Assembly (NCBI GenBank): GCA_038501195.1
Contig: JBBPUQ010000008.1
Location: 786,001 to 850,000 of the forward strand
From: Nemania diffusa
Lineage: Eukaryota; Ascomycota; Sordariomycetes; Xylariales; Xylariaceae
DNA length: 64,000 nt
Reading direction: 5' to 3'
Below are positions 35,799-46,549 of the stretch, one piece after another. The notes beneath the pieces are model-generated. The model made no database searches, was not told where the DNA came from, and saw only the letters and a program-made list of their open reading frames with translations. Each line of letters begins with the position of its first letter. The stretch's first letter is position 1. The translations under genes were made by a program, and so were the position numbers.

Positions 35799-37957
35799 TC
35801 ACGACAGCGTCTTCTCCACCTTAACCAGCAAAACACCCCTACTCAGCACCCCCTTCGCATTAAACAAGCGCACAAACCTATACCCCGAGCGCAGTCTATC
35901 CAGCCGCACACACGCCCACGCAGCGAGGTCGTCGCGCCCAATCTCATCATCCTTGACCAGGAAGCGCACGAACGCCAGCTCCGGCACGACGCCCCCGACC
36001 CGCGCAAACGCGAGCGCCTCGCCCTTAAAGTCAGGGTGCACCCCCTTCTGCGTGCGCGTGCGTGCCTTGAACTCACCCTCCTTCGCGCGCGTGTCCTCAT
36101 GCGTTGACGCGAGGAGTGTGTGCGGTGGCTCCGTGTGCAGCTCGGCCTTCACGTAAGGCTTGAAGCCGCTGGCCTTGCTATTCTTGTGCGGTAGCGGTAG
36201 ATCCTGCGCCGCGAAGATGGTGATCTTGAGGTCGAGTGTGTGGTGTAGGATTGCGGGCGCCGGGGTAGGGGGAGACACTGTGGAGGAGGCAGAGGCCTTC
36301 TCGCCACGGTAACCAACTGGCTTGAGCACGAAGCCGCCTGTGTTGGCGAACATGCCCTCGTTCAGCATCATGCCTTCGTCCCACTTCTGCCAATTGAGCG
36401 CGACGATCTGGATGCCTTTGCGCCACTGTAGTCTTGTTGTTAGCATGACCTCTCTCTTGTGTAGTTTAGTTGCAGATGAGATGTCCTGCGCGTGACTGCT
36501 CCAAGTAATACCCAAATCCCAGACGAAGAAGTAGTCTCTAGCGTAAAAACCAGTACATATGAGATAAAACACCAATAGAATAAAGGACTACTTACAAAGA
36601 CAGGAGGATCCAGGTTAGAAGATTGGATGCGCATTCCCGAAGGATACGCTCTCATCATGTATTTCTTATTATGCTCAAACAAGAGGTGTGCATTTTTCTC
36701 GTGCGCTTCGTCCACTCCGCTCTCCGACAACGAAAAGATATGCGTCGGCATCGACGCTTCGGGTTGCGTCAGTGACTTGAAAGAAACACCTCGCGTGTAT
36801 ATGCCCAGCGCCGATAGTGGATGAATGATCTTAGAAGGCTTCTTAGCTTTCGCTTTGGGGTTTGCTTGGGCCTCCGACAGTTTAACTTCCTCCTCATCTG
36901 CTGGCGACGATGCACCAGGTGCAGCATACTTCACCTTGACCAGGATTTTGCGCCGCAACTCGCCAGGGGACGGGAGGGATTGGGCGTCCGCGCTGGGTGT
37001 GGGGAGGAGGTACTTGGCCCAGGTCTCGTTCATGATTTGGACCATTACCTCCTGCTGCTGGGTGTTGCAGTGTACCTCGAGACTAACAATCACTGGTAGG
37101 TCAGAGGCCACAAAGGCATAATCCCGAATCGCTTCGCAAACATCACGGAAGGAGACCTCCTTTGTAAGAGTATACCCGTGCAGGACTCTCGGCTCAACAG
37201 CGACTGCCTTTGGGCTCGGGGTACCTTTCAAAGATGCTATATCATTAGGTGTATCCCCTTTCTTCGCTTGGGCAGCATCTCCTAGGACCTTTTCATCTTT
37301 CTCCGTCGTCAATTTGCTACCTAGCGAGGTTTTCTCAAGTCTATTGGTGAGCGAACGAGGTAATTTAGATGCGATTCGCTGTTTTCGACTGGCTCCCTTC
37401 GTCGTCTTCCCTTCTCCAGAGCCATCGCTGTCACTAGAGGAGGAGTCTGAGTCCGAATCCGAGTCGTCGCCATCCCAGACATCTATCTCGACGCAACGAC
37501 AACCCCGGAGCAACACGTTCTTGTAAGCGTCAGCGTCTGAATCGCTGTTCAGCTGATTCCCCGTGAGATAGGTATTATGACTAGAGCTAATGTAGTAGCT
37601 CGACAGCGGCCAAGAGAAGTCACTTTCCTCGGGCAGTGCATGGGCATTCACTGCTTCGGACGTCATGTATTGTAGAAAGCCGCTCAAGTCAAGCTCTTCT
37701 CTGCCGGAAATACCAGCGGAGGCCTCCGTGACTTTGTCAGCTTGGCGGTGATGGAGGAAGCTGATTATCTGGTCTTTCTGCCATATCTTATTGGGGCTTG
37801 CGTGAGAATTGAAAATCCTCTCAAGATAGGTCATCACCGAGGAGTTGACTTCTGATATGAGGCGATCTTGCACGGCGGGTTGGGCATCGCCCGCCGGGGT
37901 GGTAGACTCGCTAGGTATGAGGGGTGAAGCCTCCGCCATGATGGATATGTTGGCCAA
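35799..37957 (-). CDS. Phosphoinositide-specific phospholipase C
   Basis: Two exons (37957-36596, 36425-35799) give 662 residues. The intron of 170 nt is the longest in the window; it is open in one frame but splicing gives the family sequence [20 protein letters not shown]. Domains in order: an N-terminal helical EF-hand-like region; the X box ([16 protein letters not shown], first catalytic His; [11 protein letters not shown]); a Ser/Asp-rich insert of about 90 residues; the rest of X (VLHGYTLT, second catalytic His); a linker; the Y box ([11 protein letters not shown] to GGFVLKP); and a C-terminal C2 domain ([16 protein letters not shown]). It cleaves PIP2 to diacylglycerol and IP3 at the plasma membrane in a calcium-dependent way. 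A Met six codons in is an alternative start. Confidence 0.92.
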
Positions 37958-38522
37958 ATAGCGTGGTTTTAGATTGAGGGGGCGTTGGGCGGGATGTCTT
38001 TCCTTGTATCAACTTAATAGTAAATAGATCGATAAATAAGTAGATAGCTGCCGCCGTGAAATACTAATAGCAGCGAAAATGAATATGAGTTATCTTCCGA
38101 CTCAATCTGCCCTTAAATTAAACAAACAAGCACTGTTGAGGGAGCTCCCATGTGTGACGTCTATAAGGGAGAATGCCAAGTCTCTCAGTATAAGCAATTC
38201 CACTGATGCAGTACAAAGATAAGGTCCACAGAGATCGCCAGGTTTGTACTCATGTATCGAGGTCCCGTTGGTTACTAATCTATAAGAAACAAGAAAAGCT
38301 AAGAACAGAGTTGAATCATAACCCAATCACAGAAAAGTTCGTGGAAAGCCAAGGGACAGCTGAGGACCAAGTACGCCAATTCGAGAACACCAAGTGGCAT
38401 GGTCTGATCTGCCTAACAATATAGAAATCGGAATAACTGCATATATATGCAATATCTGACACTCGGCATGCAGTTATACCCCTGATATGTCTAGAAAGCG
38501 AATTTGAAAAATAGCGGATAAG

Positions 38523-38554
38523 ACCTAGGTACCTAGGTACCTAAGTACCTATAC
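38523..38554. repeat. Tandem ACCTAGGT repeat
   Basis: Three full copies of the 8-bp palindromic unit ACCTAGGT (the third with one change) plus a partial fourth stand in tandem. The same word appears singly near 2625, 27712 and 58212. Confidence 0.8.
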
Positions 38555-39860
38555 ACGTACGCAGCATGTAGATAGGTACTAAACATAATCCCTTCATTCT
38601 ACTTAGGCCATTCTTATTTTCATAAAAAGCACGCTATATTAATGACTTGTTGTCGTTTCTTTAGTTGTAATATCCCAGGTTGTCCTAAATATATGCTACT
38701 GGTGACTATACGCTTTGCAGGGCAGTATGGGGTTAATCGGTGGTATATTAAGACACTCATACAATTCCTCGAAGCGGCGGAGGCCGATCGATACCACGAA
38801 GTCCAAGCTACTAGGGAAATTCTTCGAAGACTTAATTCAACGCTAATGCTTATGTTCCTTTGCACCTTTCACAACACTATGTCATATACATTCGTGTAAA
38901 ACAGGCACGGTACAGATAATTTATAAGAACCTCCGTACCAATACCTTCGCACCCTCCACGCCGCACATATATGACTTCACTGCATTTTTCAAGTAATACG
39001 GGGTTATAATATAGGATTAGACGCAGTAGTGCAGGCCCAAGGCTGAGCACGAACGAGGGTACGACATTAAGTGACTTGGGCACCCGCGAACAACTCATCT
39101 AGTTACGGCAGGCGCTCATAAGCTAGGTTATTATTGCAAACTATAATATCATGAAATTCTATGCGTAACTCACTATGGCTTCATACGGGATGAAATCTTC
39201 GGTAATCTTCGAATTAGCGGGTAGGTTTGCTAGTAAACCTTGCTCATGTTGGCCGAGCTGCGGAATCACTCGTTCAGGACCTGTACGTAGACGAGGCCGT
39301 ATTAAAATCCAATCACGAGGGCGATGGACTACTGAATCGGGACATATGGCAATATGCTATTTCCTTCAAGGGTAATACCATCTTCTAAACTTTAGTACCC
39401 ATAGTCTGTAACTCTCTTGACCCATACTCTTAAACCTTACTCCCAAACCTTACCAGAACAACAACACAATGATACTTTATTCATGAATTCAAATTCCGAG
39501 TTCAGAGTGTGTTCTACAGTCCCCCAGTCACTAAAAATTAAGGAGTTGCCAGCCAAATGCTATGTGTACGGGCTTAGTAATAATAAAATAATAACCTTGA
39601 GCTTAGCCAATAGACAAAGCCTTAACAGGTGAATTGGGGGCCCAGAGAACATCAACCAGCCTTGAAAGAGTTGATGTAACAAAGGGCTTCGTTGTTGAAA
39701 GTTCAAGGTGCTTAACAATAACTTTGTCAATAAATGTTAAAAATGCCATTGTTTACAAGTTATGCTAAACTCTATATCAAACGGCAGAGTTGCTGGGTAA
39801 CACTTAGTCGCAAACGTTGAATAGAGTTCAGCACTTCACTTGGCGTGATGATTGTTCTCT

Positions 39861-39868
39861 TATAAATA
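39861..39868 (+). promoter_or_regulatory. TATA box of the acidic-protein gene
   Basis: TATAAATA about 290 bp before the start codon is followed by a CT-rich leader without a convincing upstream gene. This fits a promoter with a long 5' UTR. Confidence 0.45.
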
Positions 39869-40154
39869 GGTGGTAGTTTTGGCCCAAGCCATTTCCACGT
39901 TCACTTCCAACTCATACATCTCCCAGACACACTCTTTCTGAATATTGGTCCCATTTCCCAGAGCCTCAACTTACTACAATCATTTTACATCACCATCAAC
40001 CATACCCATTACCACAATACAGACTTAGAGCATAGAATAAGTTACAGGCAAGTCAGGCACTCAACTTAGCAACTTTTCAATACCACAACATAGCCCTAAA
40101 TTTCTAACCCTCAACGCCGTCAGTCCTTTTATTAGCCACAATACGAACGCAAAC

Positions 40155-41288
40155 ATGGCCGAAAACAGATTTCTCAAGAAGGTGCTCCGTCGTGAATCTA
40201 AACGCCGACTTCTCAACTTAGTCGACATTCAAAAAATCATCCCCTATCACATCGACATGCTGAGCCGCCAGGACCATAGATTAAGGGACGACTATTCGAT
40301 CGTTCAAAAATGGTACGAAAAAGCCTTAAATATGTCGATAGAAGAAATTCGGGAGTATATGTACGAGGTGGAGCTACACGAGCTTGAAGGATTCGCCGTG
40401 CCACCCATCACAGAGAAACCCAAACACGATGATGGCAATTACAAGGGCGGCATAGATCCGCAACCTCATATCGAATTTGCCAACCCCCCCGACTCGGCAG
40501 ATGTCTCGACAGCTGACACTCCGGGGCCAATGAGCTCTGATGAGAGTTCAGGAAACCCCGGCAGCTATGACGGGTCTGGCGAGTCTGAGACCTCAACAGA
40601 AGAAGAGCTATCCGCCCCCAGAGTCGTCGGAGAATTAAGCGAGCAAGAGGCACATCACGCCCAGCAAGGACCACCCGATGCCGCAATTTACGACGACGAC
40701 GGGTTTTATATCGAAGAGAGGCCAGACGTCGGCACGGCCACGGGAGAAGGCGACAGCGGATCATCCCTACCCTCGTCATCGTGGGCAGACGAGGTAGAGG
40801 ATGCCATAGCCCAGGGAGTACTACGCCCCATAGACTCGCCAACGACAGCCACAACGCCCTCAGAGCCCCCTCGATCAGAGGAGCTCCGCACCCTCGTAGC
40901 ATTGGCCGGCGGGAACCCAGACACGGCGAGATCGGGGCATACGCCCATTCTCGACGAATGGGAGTTTTTAGACGGCTACGAGGCCTGGATGCGGATCTCG
41001 GAAGCAATGAAGGAGCGGTATACCCGGAGGTACCTAAACCGCACCTACCTCGAGACGTGGGAGGAGACCGACCTATTCGACTCCTGGGACGGGGACTACC
41101 GCCAGTTCTACTGGCAGACCGAGGGCCTGTTCCTCTGCCGGCTCGCGGAGCTCTTGTACAAGGAGACCTTCGAGGAGGCTCGGGCGGCCGCGCATGCCAA
41201 GTACAAGGTGCCGGCGCCGAAGACGCGGCGGAATCTGAGGTGGCGGAGTCCGCCGGGGAGCTCGCTTCGGAACGAGGTTAGTTTGTAG
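40155..41288 (+). CDS. Hypothetical acidic protein
   Basis: A single open frame of 377 residues with good codon bias. I do not recognise it. The first 85 residues are basic then amphipathic (FLKKVLRRESKRRLLNL), resembling a helical DNA- or protein-binding domain. Residues about 85-265 are disordered and strongly acidic, rich in Ser, Glu, Asp, Gly and Pro. The last 100 residues are aromatic-rich and helical (WEFLDGYEAWM, WDGDYRQFYWQ). The two structured ends flanking a disordered acidic middle suggest a nuclear or scaffold protein, but that is only inference. No signal peptide or membrane segment is present. Confidence 0.7.
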   Translation: MAENRFLKKVLRRESKRRLLNLVDIQKIIPYHIDMLSRQDHRLRDDYSIVQKWYEKALNMSIEEIREYMYEVELHELEGFAVPPITEKPKHDDGNYKGGIDPQPHIEFANPPDSADVSTADTPGPMSSDESSGNPGSYDGSGESETSTEEELSAPRVVGELSEQEAHHAQQGPPDAAIYDDDGFYIEERPDVGTATGEGDSGSSLPSSSWADEVEDAIAQGVLRPIDSPTTATTPSEPPRSEELRTLVALAGGNPDTARSGHTPILDEWEFLDGYEAWMRISEAMKERYTRRYLNRTYLETWEETDLFDSWDGDYRQFYWQTEGLFLCRLAELLYKETFEEARAAAHAKYKVPAPKTRRNLRWRSPPGSSLRNEVSL

Positions 41289-41616
41289 TAGTACGATACC
41301 TAGTCATGTAAAGGCAACGAGATACGCAGCGGTTGATTTTGGATAATGAGATAGATGACGGTTAGAGGGATAGAGGTCACATAAAGTAGAGTCAAATCTG
41401 GCGTGCATGGAAGATGGCAATGCAATTGATTAATATTAATACAGTTTTTCTTGGGCTCTGACAAGCTCCTAACACAAACAAGTAGTTTTTCCACGCCTTC
41501 CCTTTTTTTCGTAGCTCCGTCTATATGTTTTCTCCCCTTCATTCCACACCTATTATCTTTCCATTACCACTAGACAGATAGCAAGTACATGATGTATGTC
41601 CGAGATGATGGTGATT
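41289..41616. other. Short intergenic stretch between convergent genes
   Basis: About 330 bp of T-rich and mixed sequence between two 3' ends. Nothing else is seen. Confidence 0.5.
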
Positions 41617-42039
41617 TTACATCTGGGTGACGGCCCAGGTCTTGTCGGGGGAGACGACGGCGCCGGCGGAGCCGAGCTCGGCGTCGGTGTAGGCGGGCCA
41701 GGCGATCTGCTTGTTGGCGTTGTTGTAGACGGCGAGGGTGGTGAAGCCGTTGCCGGGGCCGAACTGGCCGCTCCAGCCGGCGGTCACGCTGAAGGTGCCG
41801 CAGGCCTTGGTGCCGCTCGTGTTGCTGTGGTCGGCCGGCGAGCCGGTGATGGCGAAGCTGCAGGGCGTCACGGCCGCGCCCGTGTTGGTGTTGATGCCGA
41901 AGGACCAGGTGCAGCTGGTGTCGGCCGCGTTGCAGACGCGCTTGAGGCCCGTCATGGTCCAGCCGGGGATGGCGGCGGGGGCGGCGAATACGCTGCTGGC
42001 CGAGAGGATGGCGGCGATGGCGGCGGTGCTGAACTGCAT
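41617..42039 (-). CDS. Small secreted four-cysteine protein, candidate effector
   Basis: A single exon encodes 140 residues. A clear signal peptide (MQFSTAAIAAILSASSVFA, cleavage after Ala 19) leads to a mature protein of about 120 residues with four cysteines (VCNAADTSC, PCSF, ACGTF), likely forming two disulfides. The rest is strand-rich with conserved-looking aromatic turns (SGQFGPGNGFTT, IAWPAYTD, VVSPDKTW). It resembles small secreted proteins of unknown role widespread in plant-associated ascomycetes, so an apoplastic or cell-surface role is plausible. Function is not established. A TATA box lies upstream, and codon use is very GC-rich. Confidence 0.8.
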   Translation of the reverse strand: MQFSTAAIAAILSASSVFAAPAAIPGWTMTGLKRVCNAADTSCTWSFGINTNTGAAVTPCSFAITGSPADHSNTSGTKACGTFSVTAGWSGQFGPGNGFTTLAVYNNANKQIAWPAYTDAELGSAGAVVSPDKTWAVTQM

Positions 42040-43235
42040 CTTGATGGTTGGGTGGTTGTTGTTTGGTGTAGTGGTGAGATTATGTGTAGATAGATTGTTG
42101 GGAAGAGTTAATTCTCGTGTGTTGTGATGTAGAAGTAAGCCTTGTTGGTTGTGCTGGAGATGTCTGGATGATGCTGAGAGGCAAAGTCAGAAAACCGCTT
42201 GACATCTCGTGGCTTATATACAAGTCGAGGCATCTCGAGATTCTGTCTAGACCCCTGAGCATATACGCTGAGTATACCGTGAGCGAGGCCTGACCTGCAG
42301 TCCCACTGAGCGCTTCGACGAGTGTGCTCTGCGAGCCCATGCAGTACCACACAGAGGTCTTAGCCGTCGTCTCTGCTTACCTCGTGATGTCTAATTACGA
42401 TGGTGATACTGACATACGAGCTCTTTCATGCTATCCCAGGCCGATGTGGGTTTGTGGGGACAGGCCGACCTGGGTCAAAGCCTCCAGCTCGTATTCCGGG
42501 GTCCATGACAGCAGCGGCTTGCCAAGCCCAGGCAACGTGACAAGGAAAGTAGTTGTCTCGCTAGATGCATCAATCGCCGCCGGCTAGAAGAGGAAACCCA
42601 GTCGCCTTGCGCACTATATTCCAATATGACTGCTCTCATGTTTCCGTATAAGCGATAATACCGATTGGGCCGTTGCGCGGTCACGAGGGGGTTGGCAATT
42701 CGCGGGGTTTGGGTAAGCGAAGAGACATTACGAGAGATCAATGCATACGATGGTCTGGTCTTGTCAGCTACACCGATCTTTCTTTCAGCTAACCGCAAAG
42801 GCATGTTCCAATTAGGTCGCTTCGTATTCTATATTGGCACTTCCCCCGCTTCTTTCCAGAGCGGGACAATAAACTTGTGTCTGCATTTGGAACTGAACTT
42901 GGGGATTACTCAATTCTAGGTTAGTATTACAACACTGGAATTAGTCTAGAAGGCTTGGAAGCCACTGAGCGCATTATGTCTTACAAGCTCGGAAAAGCCT
43001 TGATCCCTTGAATACGGGATGGTCTCTAAGCGGTATGACAGACTTCATTTGCAATCATTCAATTGCCTCGATCAAATCTCAGTCGAGAATAGAAGCCTTT
43101 TGATGATGTATCCTTGCTAATTTTATTCTTAAGACCTTTTAAAGGATAGTTAGGTAACCTGAGAAATAATGCTCCATCCTTGAAACCATGAAACAAGCCA
43201 CTAGGGAGATATCTTAGGTAACACAGTTGTCTCTG
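42040..43235. other. Intergenic, promoter region
   Basis: No gene is supported in this 1.2-kb region. It includes the promoter of the secreted-protein gene and the 3' flank of the next gene. Confidence 0.5.
42213..42220 (-). promoter_or_regulatory. TATA box of the secreted-protein gene
   Basis: On the minus strand the sequence reads TATATAAG about 175 bp before the start codon of the secreted-protein gene, in a non-coding context. Confidence 0.5.
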
Positions 43236-43967
43236 CTAGCCCTTCATCATACGCTTGCGGTCCCAAAGCCAGAAAGCAAGCAGCGTCACGAGCGAGACGA
43301 GTTCCCACTCGTCTCCGAATGAACCAAGGTACCTGAGCGCCATGCAGCGCGGGAATGCATGATGAGACCTGCCGGCTAAGGCGACAACATGCATCCGATC
43401 ACTTGTCCTAGGCCCATCGTGAGATGAAGAGTGCGAGCCCTTCGTGAGACGGACAAGCTTGTACCCGTTATGCGATAGTCCTAAGTCTTTGATCTTCTCA
43501 TTCCTGCTGCGCCTCCATCCGAATGTCTCTTCACGTTCCTCAATCTTCATCGTAAAGACGTACTTGTTTCTTCTTCCATCTTGCTTACGGCGAACTTTAA
43601 CTCGTCCGTGCTGGGTCCAACCGGTGGACCGGCAGGGTATCTCGACCCATGCCTCTCGAAAGGTTATGGCTTTGTACGTCGCCCAGATTGGTGAAAACAG
43701 ATCGGGCCCTTTATGTAGAAGCAGCCGTGGTAGTAGCGGACGATATTTTTGATGTTTGATGCGATATGTCCGTATGTGCTGGTCAGGTCCAACAAATGCT
43801 ATGCTTGGAATACTCTTACACACTATAATTATGCCAGTGTCACCGAGAGTAGATAGTTTTCTGTGCTCTCCGGAGGCAGTTGTCGGCCATTCGAGTCGAG
43901 ATGGGTCTCGGTGTGTAGAGCTCCCGTCGAGCCAGGCAGTGATGGGAGGAGGGATGAGAGCTGACAT
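43236..43967 (-). CDS. Hypothetical protein with C-terminal hydrophobic segment
   Basis: A single open frame of 243 residues. I do not recognise it with certainty. Residues about 45-175 read like a beta-rich domain with alternating strands and basic turns (IRTYRIKHQKY, GRVKVRRKQDGR, KYVFTMKIEE), ending GYKLVRL. This faintly recalls LURP/tubby-C-like folds in fungi. The last 20 residues (WELVSLVTLLAFWLWDRK) form one hydrophobic segment with a positive end, compatible with tail-anchoring. No signal peptide is present. Confidence 0.62.
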   Translation of the reverse strand: MSALIPPPITAWLDGSSTHRDPSRLEWPTTASGEHRKLSTLGDTGIIIVCKSIPSIAFVGPDQHIRTYRIKHQKYRPLLPRLLLHKGPDLFSPIWATYKAITFREAWVEIPCRSTGWTQHGRVKVRRKQDGRRNKYVFTMKIEEREETFGWRRSRNEKIKDLGLSHNGYKLVRLTKGSHSSSHDGPRTSDRMHVVALAGRSHHAFPRCMALRYLGSFGDEWELVSLVTLLAFWLWDRKRMMKG

Positions 43968-44988
43968 GATGCCTAGTAGTTATGCTCGTTGAAACTGACT
44001 TTGAAGTCTGGATTTGAGGGAATGACAGTCAAGGTTAAGAAGGGGCCTGATTAGACTGTTTATGTTGGATGGGATATTCTCAAAGACAACTAAGATGCTA
44101 AGATTTCTTTGCACCTGTAAACTAGTATCCCATGTCATTCGGCAGGCCCTTTCACTTCTATGTCTGTAGATGTGGAAGCAACATACAAGAAGGGCATAAG
44201 GAAGTAACTCACTGTCAAGTAGACATTCATAGCATACTTAGGTAGAGTGAGAGCTAGGGGTGTAACTCCTACATCGTGAAGGGTGAGTGAGAGAAAGGTG
44301 AGCCTCATTATATGACAACGTCTACTGAACGCTAAATAATCTCATAGCTGTTGCCTATTTCAAGATGCTAGATGAAGGTATGACGGTGGATGTGACGTAG
44401 GGCAAGGAAACCGGGAGTTGATAGGAATCCAATATAGTCAAACCTTATTGAGGAGTCAGTCTAACGTCGGCTGATCGGCTCACTAATAATTCGATTTCGG
44501 AAAGCCTAGGGTATTGCAATCTATACGAAGCTACTCACCTCAATTGCTCATATAAGTATTCCCTGAGGACCAGGTCTGTTGGCCTAGTAGGTTGAGGCAT
44601 TAGATAAAGCCTCATCTGCAAAGGCATCAATGACCTACCTCAACTACCACCATCACAGGCAACAAAACTACTGCACCCTTCGTGAATTTGCTAGGTTGAC
44701 ATGTAATTAACAAAGATAACAACTGAATCTCTGTCTCGCCGCCAGTTCGCAGCATTGATTAGCATGAATGATGCTTTGTCTGAGACCACAAGAGTTGTGG
44801 TGGTGGAGTGTTCTACATCCTGCAGAACCCCTTACCAATGAGATGTCTTCTGCCTCTCCTTCGCAAACGGAGAGCAGCACACATAAAGTCGCCGCCATGC
44901 TAGCTCAGTTAAATACCTTCTCATGGAAACATACTCCTAGCGATGTCGAATTTCTAACCTGGTTTTCTGACTGCAATATCTTTACGAG
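43968..44988. other. Intergenic, no gene seen
   Basis: One kilobase between divergently oriented genes. Short frames only; presumably it holds the promoters of both. Confidence 0.45.
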
Positions 44989-46203
44989 ATGGCCTCTACC
45001 CCGTCGCCGGTGCCCTGGGGACGTTATATATCGTGCTACAACGAAGACGGCGAGGAATTCCTCCGATCAAAGCACAGCTTCGTTAACATCTGCTACTCGG
45101 ACGGAAGCTCGGTGATAGTGCTTCGGCCCCCTCGTCCGCGCTCGGGCTTGAATTCGAATTCGGCCTCACATCCCCCCTCGCCTTCGCCAGGGCCAGGGCC
45201 ATCGCCGCCCCCGCCCCCACCACCAACGTCAACGCCAACGCCAACGCCAGCACCAGCACCAGCGCGCAGTCCCGGACCCAGTCCGCAGGGCGGCAACCGA
45301 CGACCCAACCGCCCCGTCTCCCTACCCGCGCGTCCAACCGTGCCTAACGATAACCAGCGACAGCCCAGCAACAGATCCCGACCCAACTCCGCACTAGGGC
45401 ACCGCAGCGACCGCCGGCGTTCCCAAAGCCACGCGGACGCGCGTCCACCAGAGCACCAGCGCCCCCCAAACCCCATGAGCCCACTCCCGGTCCCAGTAGA
45501 AGAGGAACCAGCCGAGCCGCAAGACAGCGGCCCCGAACGGCGGCGCTCCCGCGCAAGGGGCCCATCCCACGACCCAAGCCCCCGCAGACCCCAGCCGCAA
45601 CCGGCCCCGCAAGCGCCCAGCAGCATCTCTCTGTCATCCTCCGTATCCGGCGAAGCGGGACGCGCGGGAAACTCAGGCTCAACCATCAACCACGCCCCCT
45701 CCCCCTCCCACCACTCCCCGTCTCCGCCTCCGAACCAGCCACTGATCCCGTACGTCCCCAGCGCCAGGCGAACCCCACCCCACCCCGCAGGACCCTGCCC
45801 CGACCGTATCGAGGACGCCCCCGGGATAGGGGGGTACACCATCGACGCCGTCGTGACCCCCGTGCCGCGGGGGCGCGGCCGCCGCTGCGGTGATCGAACC
45901 CCGGTGTACGACGAGGAGTTCCTGCTCCAGCTGCGCAAGGTGCGCGGCGGCGATCGCGTGCGGTCTCCGGTGGAGAGGGGCGCCGCGAACATGAGGGGGG
46001 GATCTCTTCGCGGGATTTCCTCGAATCGAGAGAGAAGTAGGGGTGGTGAGGTGGGGCGGAAGCAGAGCAGAGGCGGAGGCGTGCTGAGGGGTCTGAGGCG
46101 GTGTTTCGCGTTTTCGTGCTGGTTTGGGGATAGTAGGGATGAGTATGTGGGGGAGGAGAGATCACGACCTAGACCGCGGAATCCGCGATCGAGGAGGCAC
46201 TGA
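44989..46203 (+). CDS. Proline-rich disordered protein
   Basis: An open frame of 404 residues. The first 50 residues look structured (WGRYISCYNEDGEEFL, VNICYSDGSSVIVL). The remainder is low-complexity Pro/Ser/Arg sequence including a run of eight prolines and Thr-Pro/Ala-Pro dipeptides, and the C-terminus is Arg/Ser-rich. An equally long frame exists on the opposite strand (45093-46262). I prefer this strand because its N-terminal block is protein-like and the disordered text is typical of real fungal proteins, while the antisense frame reads as Arg/Gly/Ser noise. The function is unknown. Confidence 0.5.
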   Translation: MASTPSPVPWGRYISCYNEDGEEFLRSKHSFVNICYSDGSSVIVLRPPRPRSGLNSNSASHPPSPSPGPGPSPPPPPPPTSTPTPTPAPAPARSPGPSPQGGNRRPNRPVSLPARPTVPNDNQRQPSNRSRPNSALGHRSDRRRSQSHADARPPEHQRPPNPMSPLPVPVEEEPAEPQDSGPERRRSRARGPSHDPSPRRPQPQPAPQAPSSISLSSSVSGEAGRAGNSGSTINHAPSPSHHSPSPPPNQPLIPYVPSARRTPPHPAGPCPDRIEDAPGIGGYTIDAVVTPVPRGRGRRCGDRTPVYDEEFLLQLRKVRGGDRVRSPVERGAANMRGGSLRGISSNRERSRGGEVGRKQSRGGGVLRGLRRCFAFSCWFGDSRDEYVGEERSRPRPRNPRSRRH

Positions 46204-46549
46204 GAAGGTCTGTAGTCATTCGGGAGGTATGTGGACATACGTAGGTAGTGTATGGCGAGCATAGACGGTGATAGAGAAATGACGATAAAGGCATCATAAT
46301 TATTATTATAATAAAAACTCGAACAATACGCACTAACTTTTGGTTCGCTTACTGATAGCTATACTTCAATCTTTTATGTTCCCTGACCACTTGCCAGTGC
46401 ATGCTGATGGGTATCTCTATTGTTCCTTGCCAGTTGAATGAACACCTTGAACTCCCCGACCGTTATATACGATAACCCCAGCACTCGAAGTTTAAAACAT
46501 CAAGCAATCTAATTGTGAAGCCTGCTTGGGCAGACGGGCTACTGTCCTT
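46204..46549. other. Intergenic between convergent genes
   Basis: About 350 bp with an ATT-rich run near 46300. Both flanking genes end here. Confidence 0.5.

Larger units (their letters stand above)
37958..40154. other. Long intergenic region
   Basis: No supportable gene lies in these 2.2 kb. The right 250 bp is pyrimidine-rich and looks like a long 5' leader for the acidic protein gene. An 8-bp tandem repeat and a TATA box inside it are listed separately. Confidence 0.5.

Noticed and set aside
45093..46262. 389-residue antisense frame over the proline-rich gene
   Set aside because: It reads as Gly/Arg/Ser low complexity without any protein-like block, whereas the sense frame has a structured N-terminus.
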